Shown here in pieces: positions 1 to 7,192 of a DNA stretch of 64,000 nt (positions are counted from its first letter, which is position 1; every line of letters starts with the position of its first letter). The notes under the pieces are model-generated. The model was given only the letters and a program-made list of their open reading frames with translations, was not told the DNA's origin and made no database searches. The stretch covers positions 5,308,327-5,372,326 of the forward strand of contig NZ_JNIM01000001.1 in assembly GCF_000702505.1 (NCBI RefSeq), written 5' to 3'. The translations under genes were made by a program, and so were the position numbers. This DNA comes from Thermogemmatispora carboxidivorans. Its GTDB lineage: Bacteria > Chloroflexota > Ktedonobacteria > Ktedonobacterales > Ktedonobacteraceae.

Positions 1-319
1 CCAGCAAGGCGGTTGAGGCTTCGGGCCTGTCCTGAGCCCTGGCCTCGCTGCTCTGATTGAGGCCGAAGACGCGGGCCAGCGCACGCTGACAGGCTCGCTC
101 CGTCAGGGGGAGCAGCTGGATCTCTTCAGGCGAGGCGAGCGTGTCATGTTCTTGCGCCAGCGCCGTCGCGTGGTAGGCTGCGATGAAGTCGATGAGATCC
201 CCCTGGGCCTCGGGATGCGCGCGCAAGAGTGCGATTTGAGCCTGCTTATCGCCGCGTTCCTCGGCGGCCAGCCAGGCCATCTTCAGCTGCTGGATTGTCT
301 GGCGATCGATGCTTGCCAT
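1..319 (-). CDS. Hypothetical protein, partial (cut by window edge)
   Basis: An open reading frame starts with ATG at 319 and runs without a stop to the window edge, giving 106 codons. It begins MASIDRQTIQQLKMAWLAAE and is helical and charged, with a segment rich in Ala, Glu and Gln. A good ribosome-binding site (GGAGG) lies just before the start. The upstream sigma-like gene ends only 13 bases earlier on the same strand, so the two are almost certainly co-transcribed. The position suggests a regulator or partner of the sigma factor, but I recognise no family; the missing C-terminal part may carry the diagnostic domain. Confidence 0.7.
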   Translation of the reverse strand, partial: MASIDRQTIQQLKMAWLAAEERGDKQAQIALLRAHPEAQGDLIDFIAAYHATALAQEHDTLASPEEIQLLPLTERACQRALARVFGLNQSSEARAQDRPEASTALL

Positions 320-332
320 GATTGACGCCTCC

Positions 333-1136
333 TCACCTTTGCTGGTTCTGCCCGTGAACCGTGGGCACATGCTGCGCTGGTCGTCGCTGATGCGTCAGCT
401 GCATCAGCGCTGCTTCCAATTCCTCTCGCTCGCGATCGAGGCAGGCACGCAGGTAGGTCCGGGCCTTCTCATAGCGCAGGCGCACCGTGCGCTCGGTCCG
501 CTGACAAAGCTGCGCGATATCGTCCCACTTCAAACCCTGGAAGACGCGCAGCACCACAATCTTGCGATCGAGCGGGTCCGAGAGATAGGCTAGAATACGC
601 CTGCTCTCTTCAAGGGCATGCAGGCGCTCATAGGCATCCTGGGGATCGGCCACGTCGGCGCCGGGCGATCCTTCTTCCTCGGAGGGACTGGCCTGGAGCG
701 ATTCGATCAGAGAACGAGGGATGTGCTGCGGCTGTCCCGCAGGGCGTCCCTCGCTGTCGCGCCGGTAGTGCAGCCCCTCCTGACGGAGGACGCGCGTGAA
801 CTCGTCTGCACAGAGACAGCGCAAATAATGGGGGAAATTCTGAGTCATGAACACCTCCTGTGAGTCAAGGGCCTCGCGCAGGAGATGCTCGACCATATTG
901 GCAATGGCTTCCTCGCGCAGATCGGGCCGATGGCGTAAGCCTTGAGTGCGCCGCTGAAATTCTGGCCCACAGCGTTCGACCAGCGCCTCAGAGAGGAGCC
1001 GGACACGCTCGCTGTCTCCCTGCGCATCACAGGCACGGATCGCTAGCACCAGCTCGGCCTCACTGATCAGATAGCGGCCTTCCGGGTTCCTGCGCCGTAG
1101 TTGCTCCCTGAGAGCAGGGTCCTGCAGGTTGATCAT
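333..1136 (-). CDS. RNA polymerase sigma-70-like factor
   Basis: The protein is 267 aa from the ATG at 1136; an in-frame start at 1187 lacks a ribosome-binding site, whereas AAGGGGAG precedes 1136. Its C-terminal half resembles sigma region 4: a helix with LSDPLDRKIVVLRVFQGLKW, then a helix-turn-helix read as DDIAQLCQRTERTVRLRYEK. That domain contacts the -35 element in ECF-type sigma factors. The N-terminal half is helical and could hold a diverged region 2, but I see no clear region 2 signature. The link between them is acidic (PSEEEGSPGADVADPQD). It probably directs transcription of its own operon, including the partial gene that follows after 13 bases. It could instead be a sigma-like regulator without region 2 activity. 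Confidence 0.72.
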   Translation of the reverse strand: MINLQDPALREQLRRRNPEGRYLISEAELVLAIRACDAQGDSERVRLLSEALVERCGPEFQRRTQGLRHRPDLREEAIANMVEHLLREALDSQEVFMTQNFPHYLRCLCADEFTRVLRQEGLHYRRDSEGRPAGQPQHIPRSLIESLQASPSEEEGSPGADVADPQDAYERLHALEESRRILAYLSDPLDRKIVVLRVFQGLKWDDIAQLCQRTERTVRLRYEKARTYLRACLDREREELEAALMQLTHQRRPAQHVPTVHGQNQQR

Positions 1137-1602
1137 GCCTATGCTCTCCCCTTCTCTTGTTTCAGGTGATCTGGTCTCCCCAGGCATGGCAGTAAGCGCG
1201 CTTTTCAGATGACTTGCTATTCACTCTTTCTTTTCGCGGCTGGCCAAAACGGAAAGGCCGACCTGGGCCTCGTCTTCACCCGGCGAGACATCGTCTCCCC
1301 ATCCCCACCCGGCAGCATAGCAGAAAGGTCCTCCCTAAGCAAGCCCGCAGCCCGCTTCCTTCGCCACTCAGGGCGGCACACTCCCAATAACCAGGGCAAC
1401 AGAGCGCGACAACGCTATGGACGAGGCGCCAGCTTTGCGCTATCATCTAGCTGGATGACCTGTCTCCTCTTCCTTATACAGGTTTTCAACCGTGGCGAGG
1501 ACTGTTCTCCAGCGTAGAGAGCGCACTCCGCTCAACACATCTTTTCTACGCTGCTACGCTTTTTGAGACTGCGAGCACAGAGAAGGAAGGTGGTTAACAG
1601 AG
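1137..1602. other. Intergenic region
   Basis: This lies between the divergent sigma-like gene and the small gene at 1603. A short reading frame at 1209-1517 has no ribosome-binding site or recognisable features and was not accepted. A TATCAT hexamer at 1441-1446 could be a -10 element for the plus strand, but no matching -35 is seen. Nothing else is apparent. Confidence 0.4.
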
Positions 1603-1899
1603 ATGGAGCTGGAAAAGGTAAAGCCGTCACAAGTACCGACCGTCGCGCCGAAGTATCCGCAATGGCCGACCTCGCGCCGCGGGCCACAGGCCACAGAGCC
1701 ACCACCGGGCTATCGCCCGGTGCCCGTGCGCAGCGATCAGGTCATTGAGCTGGCAGCTGGCGTCACGTGGAGCGAAACGGGCATTCGGTTTCTGGAGCAG
1801 ATGGGGCTAAAGCCACAGGGCCAGAACAGTCAGGAAGAGCTGCCCAAGGAGAAGGGCTGGCTCCGGCTGCGTAAGTCGCGCCCCGATCTTCCCCGCTGA
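1603..1899 (+). CDS. Small hypothetical protein, 98 aa
   Basis: The frame starts MELEKVKPSQVPTVAPKYPQ and is rich in Pro, Arg and Lys. A short helix around residues 44-68 (SDQVIELAAGVTWSETGIRF) is the only likely folded part. The purine run AAGGAAGGTGG lies about 11 bases before the ATG and could serve as a ribosome-binding site. An overlapping frame at 1563-1748 is a shadow. I recognise no family and no signal peptide or membrane helix. It may be a real small cytosolic protein, but support rests only on the start context and reasonable amino-acid composition. Confidence 0.45.
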   Translation: MELEKVKPSQVPTVAPKYPQWPTSRRGPQATEPPPGYRPVPVRSDQVIELAAGVTWSETGIRFLEQMGLKPQGQNSQEELPKEKGWLRLRKSRPDLPR

Positions 1900-2040
1900 G
1901 CCGAGCGATTGACCTGGTCTGGCCTGGAGCCTGCCAGACTCAGGCCAGGCTGGGACGGGATGGATGAAACACAGTGGGGCCGCGCAGCCCTCATACCAGA
2001 CAGAGACTATAACCGCATGGCAGCCTCCCCCGGCGGCGTT

Positions 2041-2934
2041 TCAGCAGCGCCAGGGTACGCTCAGCTGCCGATTATTCCAGGAGAAGATGAGTTTTCCCGA
2101 GATCGGACAGGTCGCGGGGAGATAGATAATCACCTGCTGCTGTTGTCCTGGCTCAATGCTGCTACTGGCGGGATTAAAGCGGGCGGCAACGCCCTGGGAC
2201 CAGGCTTGCCAGCGTACATTGCCCGCCGGCCCGCTAGCCATAAGCGTGGCTGTACAGCGATAACCGTTATCGGGAAGGCAGTTGGCTGGGCTAAAACTCT
2301 GTGGGAAGAGGGCAAGCTCGATAGCCGCATCGTCCTGCCCGCGCTGGACTCCTGCCAGTTTGCCACTGGCAGTGGCCGACAGAAGCGAGGCCGGAGTCAG
2401 ACCCTCACGCGCCGCCAAGACCCCTACAAGATAGACCAGGAGGCTGATACTCACCAGCAGCAGTAGCAAAGAGGCGATCAGGGTCCCTATCCAGAGCTTC
2501 TTGAAAGGGGGATCAGCCGCTCTTCTGTGAGTGGCTCTCTGAGACAGTCCTGGCCAGGGCCTGCTTCGAACGCGCGGAGCACGCGGGGATGGCTCGGGCG
2601 GTAGCACCGGCAGCGTTGGTGCGCTGTAGAAAGCCGCCTGCGACCCTGCGCTGCCCTGACCAGGACGCTCTAATGGGAGGGTGTCTTCACGGTGATCAGC
2701 CACCATAGCGCCCGGCGCTGGCACAACCAGCGCTTGCTCTTGTCGCCCGTCACCACCACCCTCAGCGACAGCTGAGACCGTTCGGGCAGGAATCTCTTCC
2801 TCCACCTTCTCTCTCTTCTCCGTGGGCACCTCTTCCTCTCCGCCAGCAGGGAGGTGGCGCAGCTCCGACTCGCCGGCACCTTCCTCACCAGGCCGCGACT
2901 CTCCCAGCGATGGCTTTTCCAATGAGCCGGTCAT
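2041..2934 (-). CDS. Anchored protein with C-terminal beta-sandwich-like domain, 297 aa
   Basis: Residues 1-150 are a disordered Glu/Pro/Arg-rich cytoplasmic region. A single membrane helix follows at about 165-187 (LWIGTLIASLLLLLVSISLL). The outer domain (about 200-297) reads like an Ig or BACON-type beta sandwich: alternating hydrophobic residues, a Pro/Gly turn 'SIEPGQQQQVIIYLP', four Cys and a terminal Trp-Arg-Cys. The order disordered-helix-sandwich matches the larger protein at 17051-19156, so they may do related surface work. The ribosome-binding site is embedded in an AAGG repeat (2945-2962). The function is unknown; it is probably an exported, membrane-tethered domain. Confidence 0.65.
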   Translation of the reverse strand: MTGSLEKPSLGESRPGEEGAGESELRHLPAGGEEEVPTEKREKVEEEIPARTVSAVAEGGGDGRQEQALVVPAPGAMVADHREDTLPLERPGQGSAGSQAAFYSAPTLPVLPPEPSPRAPRVRSRPWPGLSQRATHRRAADPPFKKLWIGTLIASLLLLLVSISLLVYLVGVLAAREGLTPASLLSATASGKLAGVQRGQDDAAIELALFPQSFSPANCLPDNGYRCTATLMASGPAGNVRWQAWSQGVAARFNPASSSIEPGQQQQVIIYLPATCPISGKLIFSWNNRQLSVPWRC

Positions 2935-2943
2935 AACAATCTC

Positions 2944-2963
2944 TCCTTCCTTCCTTCCTTCCT
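2944..2963 (-). repeat. Tetranucleotide repeat overlapping the ribosome-binding site
   Basis: The plus strand shows TCCT repeated about four times; on the minus strand this is a GGAA/AAGG run directly upstream of the start at 2934. The repeat supplies the Shine-Dalgarno sequence, so unit gain or loss would change its length or spacing. Confidence 0.6.
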
Positions 2964-3341
2964 CATCTGGGTGATGCTCCTCTTCTTTTCCCCTTCTTTT
3001 TCAGTATACGAGCGGCCTGGCGGGAAGGTGACGCAGTCACCGTAGTGGCGGGCCATTTACTTCGGCAGCGACTTTACAGCAAGAGTGAAGCGCGATGGGG
3101 CGCCGATCTGCCGCTAGAGATGATCCCGCGCTTAAGCAAGCGAGCAAGCAAAGAAGCGCTATATGTTTAGATTTCTTAAGCTAGATCTTTACCTTCTATC
3201 AACCTGTTCCTCTTCAAAAAAAGCTGGAAGACCATGTATACTATAAGCGGGTGCCATTCCTATTCCTCTCTATCCGCACCAGGCACGAGTTTTCTCTACT
3301 GTCTTAAGGCACTATGTTTTAAAAAAGGGGGTCAGACATCG
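2964..3341. other. Intergenic region upstream of the first S53 protease
   Basis: This divergent spacer is moderately AT-rich from 3160. A TATACT hexamer at 3237-3242 could be a -10 for the protease gene, but no convincing -35 is present. The reading frame of the protease extends upstream to 3234, although the ribosome-binding site favours the later start at 3342. Confidence 0.4.
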
Positions 3342-4745
3342 ATGAACGATCCTGCTCTCGTCCGTCGGCTCTCGCGCCTGCTCATTACCGCAGTGGCGGT
3401 CTGCGCCATGCTGGCGCTCAGCCTTGGTCTGAGCGGAGGAACGAGTGCGGCGGCACTGACGGCTCGTGGCGTACATGGCTTCGCCGTGGTGCGCCCGCAG
3501 TACGAGTATGTTGGTGTTGCTCGTAGCGATACAACCTTCCGCTGCCAGACGACGACGCCGCCCAACTGCTACGGCCCCAAGCAGATTCGCGAAGCATATG
3601 AGATTACTCCGATCCTGAATAAAGGGATTACAGGAAAAGGACGCTCGATCGTTATTATTGACGCCTACCAGAGTCCCACCATCGCCCACGATCTGCAGAC
3701 CTTCGACTCTATCTTCGGGTTGCCCGACCCACCTTTCACCATCATCGCACCGGATGGATTGACTCCCTTCGATCCGAACGATGCGAACCAGGTCAGCTGG
3801 GCGGGCGAGATCACGCTTGATGTGGAGTGGGCCCACGCTATTGCTCCCGACGCCCAGATCGTGCTGGTGCTGGCCAAGTCCAATCAGGATACGGATATCC
3901 TCAGCGCGACGCGCTACGCGATTCGCCATAATCTGGGTGACGTCATTTCCCAGAGCTTTGGCGAGGGCGAGAGCTGCGTCGATCCGAAGCTGCTGCGCCA
4001 GGAGCACGAGCTGTTCCGGGAGGCCACGCTGAAGGGGATCACGCTCTTCGCTTCTTCAGGCGACCAGGGAGCGGCTCAGCCGACGTGCGACGGCAATTCG
4101 TATTTCCTCAGCGCTAGCTCGCCAGCCAGCGATCCTCTGGTGACGAGTGTGGGAGGAACGAAGCTGATCGCCGATGGCCAGACCGGCGCTTACCAGAGCG
4201 AGACGGCCTGGAATGAGCCACAGTACGAGGTGGCCAGCGGCGGCGGCTTCAGCACCATCTATCCGAAGCCGTTCTACCAGATCGGCACCTCCGGGATTGG
4301 CCGTTATCGCGGCGTGCCCGATGTAGCCTACAACGCTGCGGTCGACGGCGGCGTGCTGGCTGTCTGGAGTTCGTCGGGCCTGGGCCAGGATCTGGTCTTC
4401 CGCTTCGGCGGTACGAGCGCCGGCTCGCCCCAGTGGGCCGGGATTACAGCCCTGGCCGATCAGTTGGGCCACCACCGCGTAGGCTTCCTCAATCCTGCCT
4501 TCTACCTGATCGGCCATTCGCCGCTCTACGGGCAGGCTTTCCACGACATTACGACGGGGAACAATACCTTTACGGGCACCGACGCCAACGGCAACCCGGT
4601 GACCATTAACGGCTACTCCGCCGCGAAGGGCTGGGACCCCGTGACCGGTTGGGGCACGCCGCGCGTGGCCCATCTCTTGCCACTGCTGGTGGCTTTCGGC
4701 TGCGGTACGTCGGGCCGCGATCTGACACGCGCTCGCTCTCTGTAA
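3342..4745 (+). CDS. S53 (sedolisin/kumamolisin-like) serine-carboxyl protease, no prodomain
   Basis: The start at 3342 follows a GGGGG ribosome-binding site and gives 467 aa; upstream in-frame codons lack one. Residues 8-37 form a signal peptide or anchor. The catalytic residues of family S53 are visible: Glu156 and Asp160 in GEITLDVEW, the oxyanion Asp241 in SSGDQGA, and Ser359 in GGTSAGSP. The C-terminal HDIT and GWDPVTGWGTP motifs match the calcium site of the family. Only about 45 residues separate the signal from the catalytic domain, so the ~180-residue activation prodomain usual in the family is missing. It probably acts outside the cell as an acid peptidase. A close paralogue follows at 5100. 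Confidence 0.93.
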   Translation: MNDPALVRRLSRLLITAVAVCAMLALSLGLSGGTSAAALTARGVHGFAVVRPQYEYVGVARSDTTFRCQTTTPPNCYGPKQIREAYEITPILNKGITGKGRSIVIIDAYQSPTIAHDLQTFDSIFGLPDPPFTIIAPDGLTPFDPNDANQVSWAGEITLDVEWAHAIAPDAQIVLVLAKSNQDTDILSATRYAIRHNLGDVISQSFGEGESCVDPKLLRQEHELFREATLKGITLFASSGDQGAAQPTCDGNSYFLSASSPASDPLVTSVGGTKLIADGQTGAYQSETAWNEPQYEVASGGGFSTIYPKPFYQIGTSGIGRYRGVPDVAYNAAVDGGVLAVWSSSGLGQDLVFRFGGTSAGSPQWAGITALADQLGHHRVGFLNPAFYLIGHSPLYGQAFHDITTGNNTFTGTDANGNPVTINGYSAAKGWDPVTGWGTPRVAHLLPLLVAFGCGTSGRDLTRARSL

Positions 4746-4755
4746 GGTGACAACA

Positions 4756-4779
4756 GGCCAGTCAGGCCCCTGGCTGGCC
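4756..4779 (+). terminator. Hairpin after first S53 gene
   Basis: GGCCAGTCAGG and CCTGGCTGGCC form an imperfect inverted repeat (10 of 11 positions) 11 bases after the stop codon. There is no U tract, so this may be a terminator or a transcript-stabilising hairpin. Confidence 0.4.
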
Positions 4780-5099
4780 ATCAAACCAGACTGGGAAGAG
4801 GAGGAGCAACCTCGACCCTCGCTCGGCTCCTCTCTCTTCCCAGTTTCTCTTTCGTCGCCCTTGCTCCGTTCCTCTTCCTCACACATCCACCTTCCCCTTC
4901 TCACCATGTTTCGCCGATCCATTTCTATCTCTGTATCTTTCAAACATTTACTAGATCATTATCACCTTTAACCATGTTTTAACTGTTTTTATCTATTCAA
5001 AAGCGGTTGTATCCTCTTACACTAAGATCGATGGGTGCCGCAAGGTATCGATCGCGGCGCACATTGTCCCGTTTAGCTCACAAGGAGGTCACGATTCTC
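4780..5099. other. Intergenic region between the two S53 genes
   Basis: About 320 bases. The second half (4890-5010) is noticeably AT-rich and pyrimidine-rich, as expected for a promoter region, but no clear -35/-10 pair stands out. AAGGAGG at 5082-5088 is the ribosome-binding site of the next gene. Confidence 0.4.
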
Positions 5100-6494
5100 A
5101 TGGAGAGAACCCCCATTACGCGCTGGCTGCCGCACCTGGTAGCCACCGTCTTCGTCCTGTGTGGCTTACTGGTAGGGACGCTGATCCACTTCTACGCCAA
5201 CCAGATCGTTCAGGCGGCCAAACCCCATTACGTGATCAACCGGCCCGAGTACATCTACGCTGGCGCGGTGAACAAGGACCGGACCTTCCCGTGCCAGACC
5301 ACGAATCCGGCGACCTGCTTTGGGCCGAAGCAGATTCAGGCCGCCTACGAGGTTGCCCCTGTGCTGGCCAAGGGGATCACCGGCAAAGGGCACACCATTG
5401 TGATCATTGACGCCTACCAGAGTCCGACAATCCGCCATGACCTGCATACCTTCGACACGCTCTTCGGTTTGCCGGACCCGCCCAGCTTCAATATCGTGGC
5501 ACCCGACGGCCTGCCTCCTTTCAATTCCTTCGACAGCACGCAGGTCGGCTGGGCTGCAGAGATTAGCCTTGATGTCGAATGGGCCCATGCCATCGCCCCA
5601 GATGCGGCTATCACTCTGGTGCTGGCTAAGTCCAACCAGGACATCGATGTGCTAAACGCGACGCGCTACGCGGTCGAGCACAATCTGGGCGATATCATCT
5701 CGCAGAGCTTTGGTGAAGGCGAGAGCTGTGTCGATCCTCAGTTGCTCAAGCAGGAGCATGAGCTGTTCTCTAAAGCGGTGGCACAAGGTATGACACTCTT
5801 TGCGGCCTCGGGCGATCAGGGCGCGGCTCAGTATACCTGCGATGGCAACTCCTACTTCCTGAGTGTCTCTTCGCCAGCCAGCGATCCCCTGGTGACGGCA
5901 GTTGGCGGGACGCTGCTGGAGGCAAACGGCACGCAGGGGAGCTATCAGGGCGAAGAAGCCTGGGATGAGCCACAGTATCAGGCGGCCAGCGGTGGGGGCT
6001 TCAGCACCGTCTATCCCCGGCCAGATTACCAGAATGGGGTTGCCCAGATCGGCGGCTACCGCGGCCTGCCGGATGTGGCCTTCAACGCCGGCATCGATAG
6101 CGGCGTGCTGGTGGTCTGGAGTTCATCGGGCGAGGGTGAAGATCTGGTCTTCCGCTTTGGTGGTACGAGCGCCGGCTCGCCCCAGTGGGCCGGAATCGCT
6201 GCCCTGGCGGATCAACTGGCCGGCCATCGCCTGGGCAATCTGAACCCAGCCCTCTATGCAATCGGACGCTCGAATCTCTATACGCAGGCCTTTCACGATG
6301 TTACCTCGGGCGACAATACCTTTGTCGGCCAGGATGGGCAGGGCAATGCTGTCGCTATCCAGGGTTATAGCGCTGGGGCCGGCTGGGACGCCGTGACCGG
6401 TTGGGGAACACCGCGCGTGGCCAAGCTGCTTCCTTTGCTGATCCAACCACCTTCCTCCGCCCCAATGCGTCCGCTGCTCTTCCCCTTCCGCTGA
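5100..6494 (+). CDS. S53 (sedolisin-like) serine-carboxyl protease, second copy
   Basis: The start at 5100 has a strong AAGGAGG site 11 bases upstream and gives 464 aa. Residues 11-33 form an N-terminal membrane helix that looks more like an uncleaved anchor than the signal of the first copy. Catalytic residues are Glu154, Asp158 (AAEISLDVEW), Asp239 (ASGDQGA) and Ser357 (GGTSAGSP); the calcium-site Asp400 lies in FHD. As in the neighbour, there is no activation prodomain. The mature domains are clearly related over their whole length, so this is a tandem duplication, while signal segments and extreme C termini differ. Probable extracytoplasmic acid protease, perhaps surface-tethered. Confidence 0.93.
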   Translation: MERTPITRWLPHLVATVFVLCGLLVGTLIHFYANQIVQAAKPHYVINRPEYIYAGAVNKDRTFPCQTTNPATCFGPKQIQAAYEVAPVLAKGITGKGHTIVIIDAYQSPTIRHDLHTFDTLFGLPDPPSFNIVAPDGLPPFNSFDSTQVGWAAEISLDVEWAHAIAPDAAITLVLAKSNQDIDVLNATRYAVEHNLGDIISQSFGEGESCVDPQLLKQEHELFSKAVAQGMTLFAASGDQGAAQYTCDGNSYFLSVSSPASDPLVTAVGGTLLEANGTQGSYQGEEAWDEPQYQAASGGGFSTVYPRPDYQNGVAQIGGYRGLPDVAFNAGIDSGVLVVWSSSGEGEDLVFRFGGTSAGSPQWAGIAALADQLAGHRLGNLNPALYAIGRSNLYTQAFHDVTSGDNTFVGQDGQGNAVAIQGYSAGAGWDAVTGWGTPRVAKLLPLLIQPPSSAPMRPLLFPFR

Positions 6495-6580
6495 GGACCT
6501 TCCTTATTCATCCCTTCCCCCCACCCGCCACGCGCTGGAAGGCTATCGCTCGCCTGGCCCGGCCATCATGGCCTGACAGT

Positions 6581-6614
6581 GGTGCTGTTCCTGGAAAGCG
6601 TCAGGAACAGCACC
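6581..6614 (+). terminator. Perfect 13-bp terminator hairpin after S53 pair
   Basis: GGTGCTGTTCCTG (6581-6593) and CAGGAACAGCACC (6602-6614) pair perfectly around an 8-base loop, followed by ATTTTCCCATTTTC. It lies 87 bases after the second S53 stop. Confidence 0.8.
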
Positions 6615-7192
6615 ATTTTCCCATTTTCAACACTTCTAAATGATTCTGTAGCTGATCTTCTTCTTATTGATCACATTAGAAAGGGATATCTCTTTCAGAG
6701 CAGAGCCATAAGAATAGTGAATAGTTCCATATAGCGGAATTATTTTGACAGATGACAAACTAACAACTATTCTCTTTTCTAGGATGCAGAGAGACCACGG
6801 GGTACAGGGTGCCCCAGCGCCTCCAGACAGGGTAGTTATAGGGTCGTCCTTCCTTCGACACCCCCCTTGCAGCGTTGCGCGTGCGCCTGCTGGTACAGTG
6901 TAGTACAGCTTCTCAGGAAGAGGAGTGCCGTTACAGGCAACAGCCTCCTGTCTGGGGCCTGGGCCGACTTTGCTTCTCTTCTCTTTGCCTCTCTTCCTCT
7001 GCGGAAAGAGAGGCTTGATCGCATAAGCACTACCGCCTTGTTCTCTTCGCCCGCCAGCACTGGGGGGAAACAAAGGTGGTGACATGTCCAATGTGTTTGG
7101 TACCGACAACGGTTTACTCCAGGTTCACAGCTCTCCGCTCACGGCAGTATCTATTCGCATGCAGTGCGCGCAAGCTAAGAAACGAGGACGGT
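6615..7192. other. Intergenic region between S53 terminator and NACHT gene
   Basis: About 580 bases; 6630-6780 is AT-rich and carries the promoter listed at 6745-6773. The rest shows no gene with a ribosome-binding site. The stretch 7076-7192 is in frame with the NACHT gene and could be coding if the upstream start is used. Confidence 0.4.
6745..6773 (+). promoter_or_regulatory. Sigma-70-type promoter upstream of NACHT-HEAT gene
   Basis: TTGACA at 6745-6750 and TATTCT at 6768-6773 with a 17-base spacer, inside an AT-rich stretch. The transcript would have a leader of about 300-410 bases before the NACHT gene, depending on start choice. Confidence 0.55.

Noticed and set aside
1209..1517. 102-codon plus-strand frame
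   Set aside because: It has no ribosome-binding site, no recognisable features and an improbable composition.
4056..4943. 295-codon minus-strand frame
   Set aside because: It overlaps the catalytic part of the first S53 protease in antisense and has no family features.
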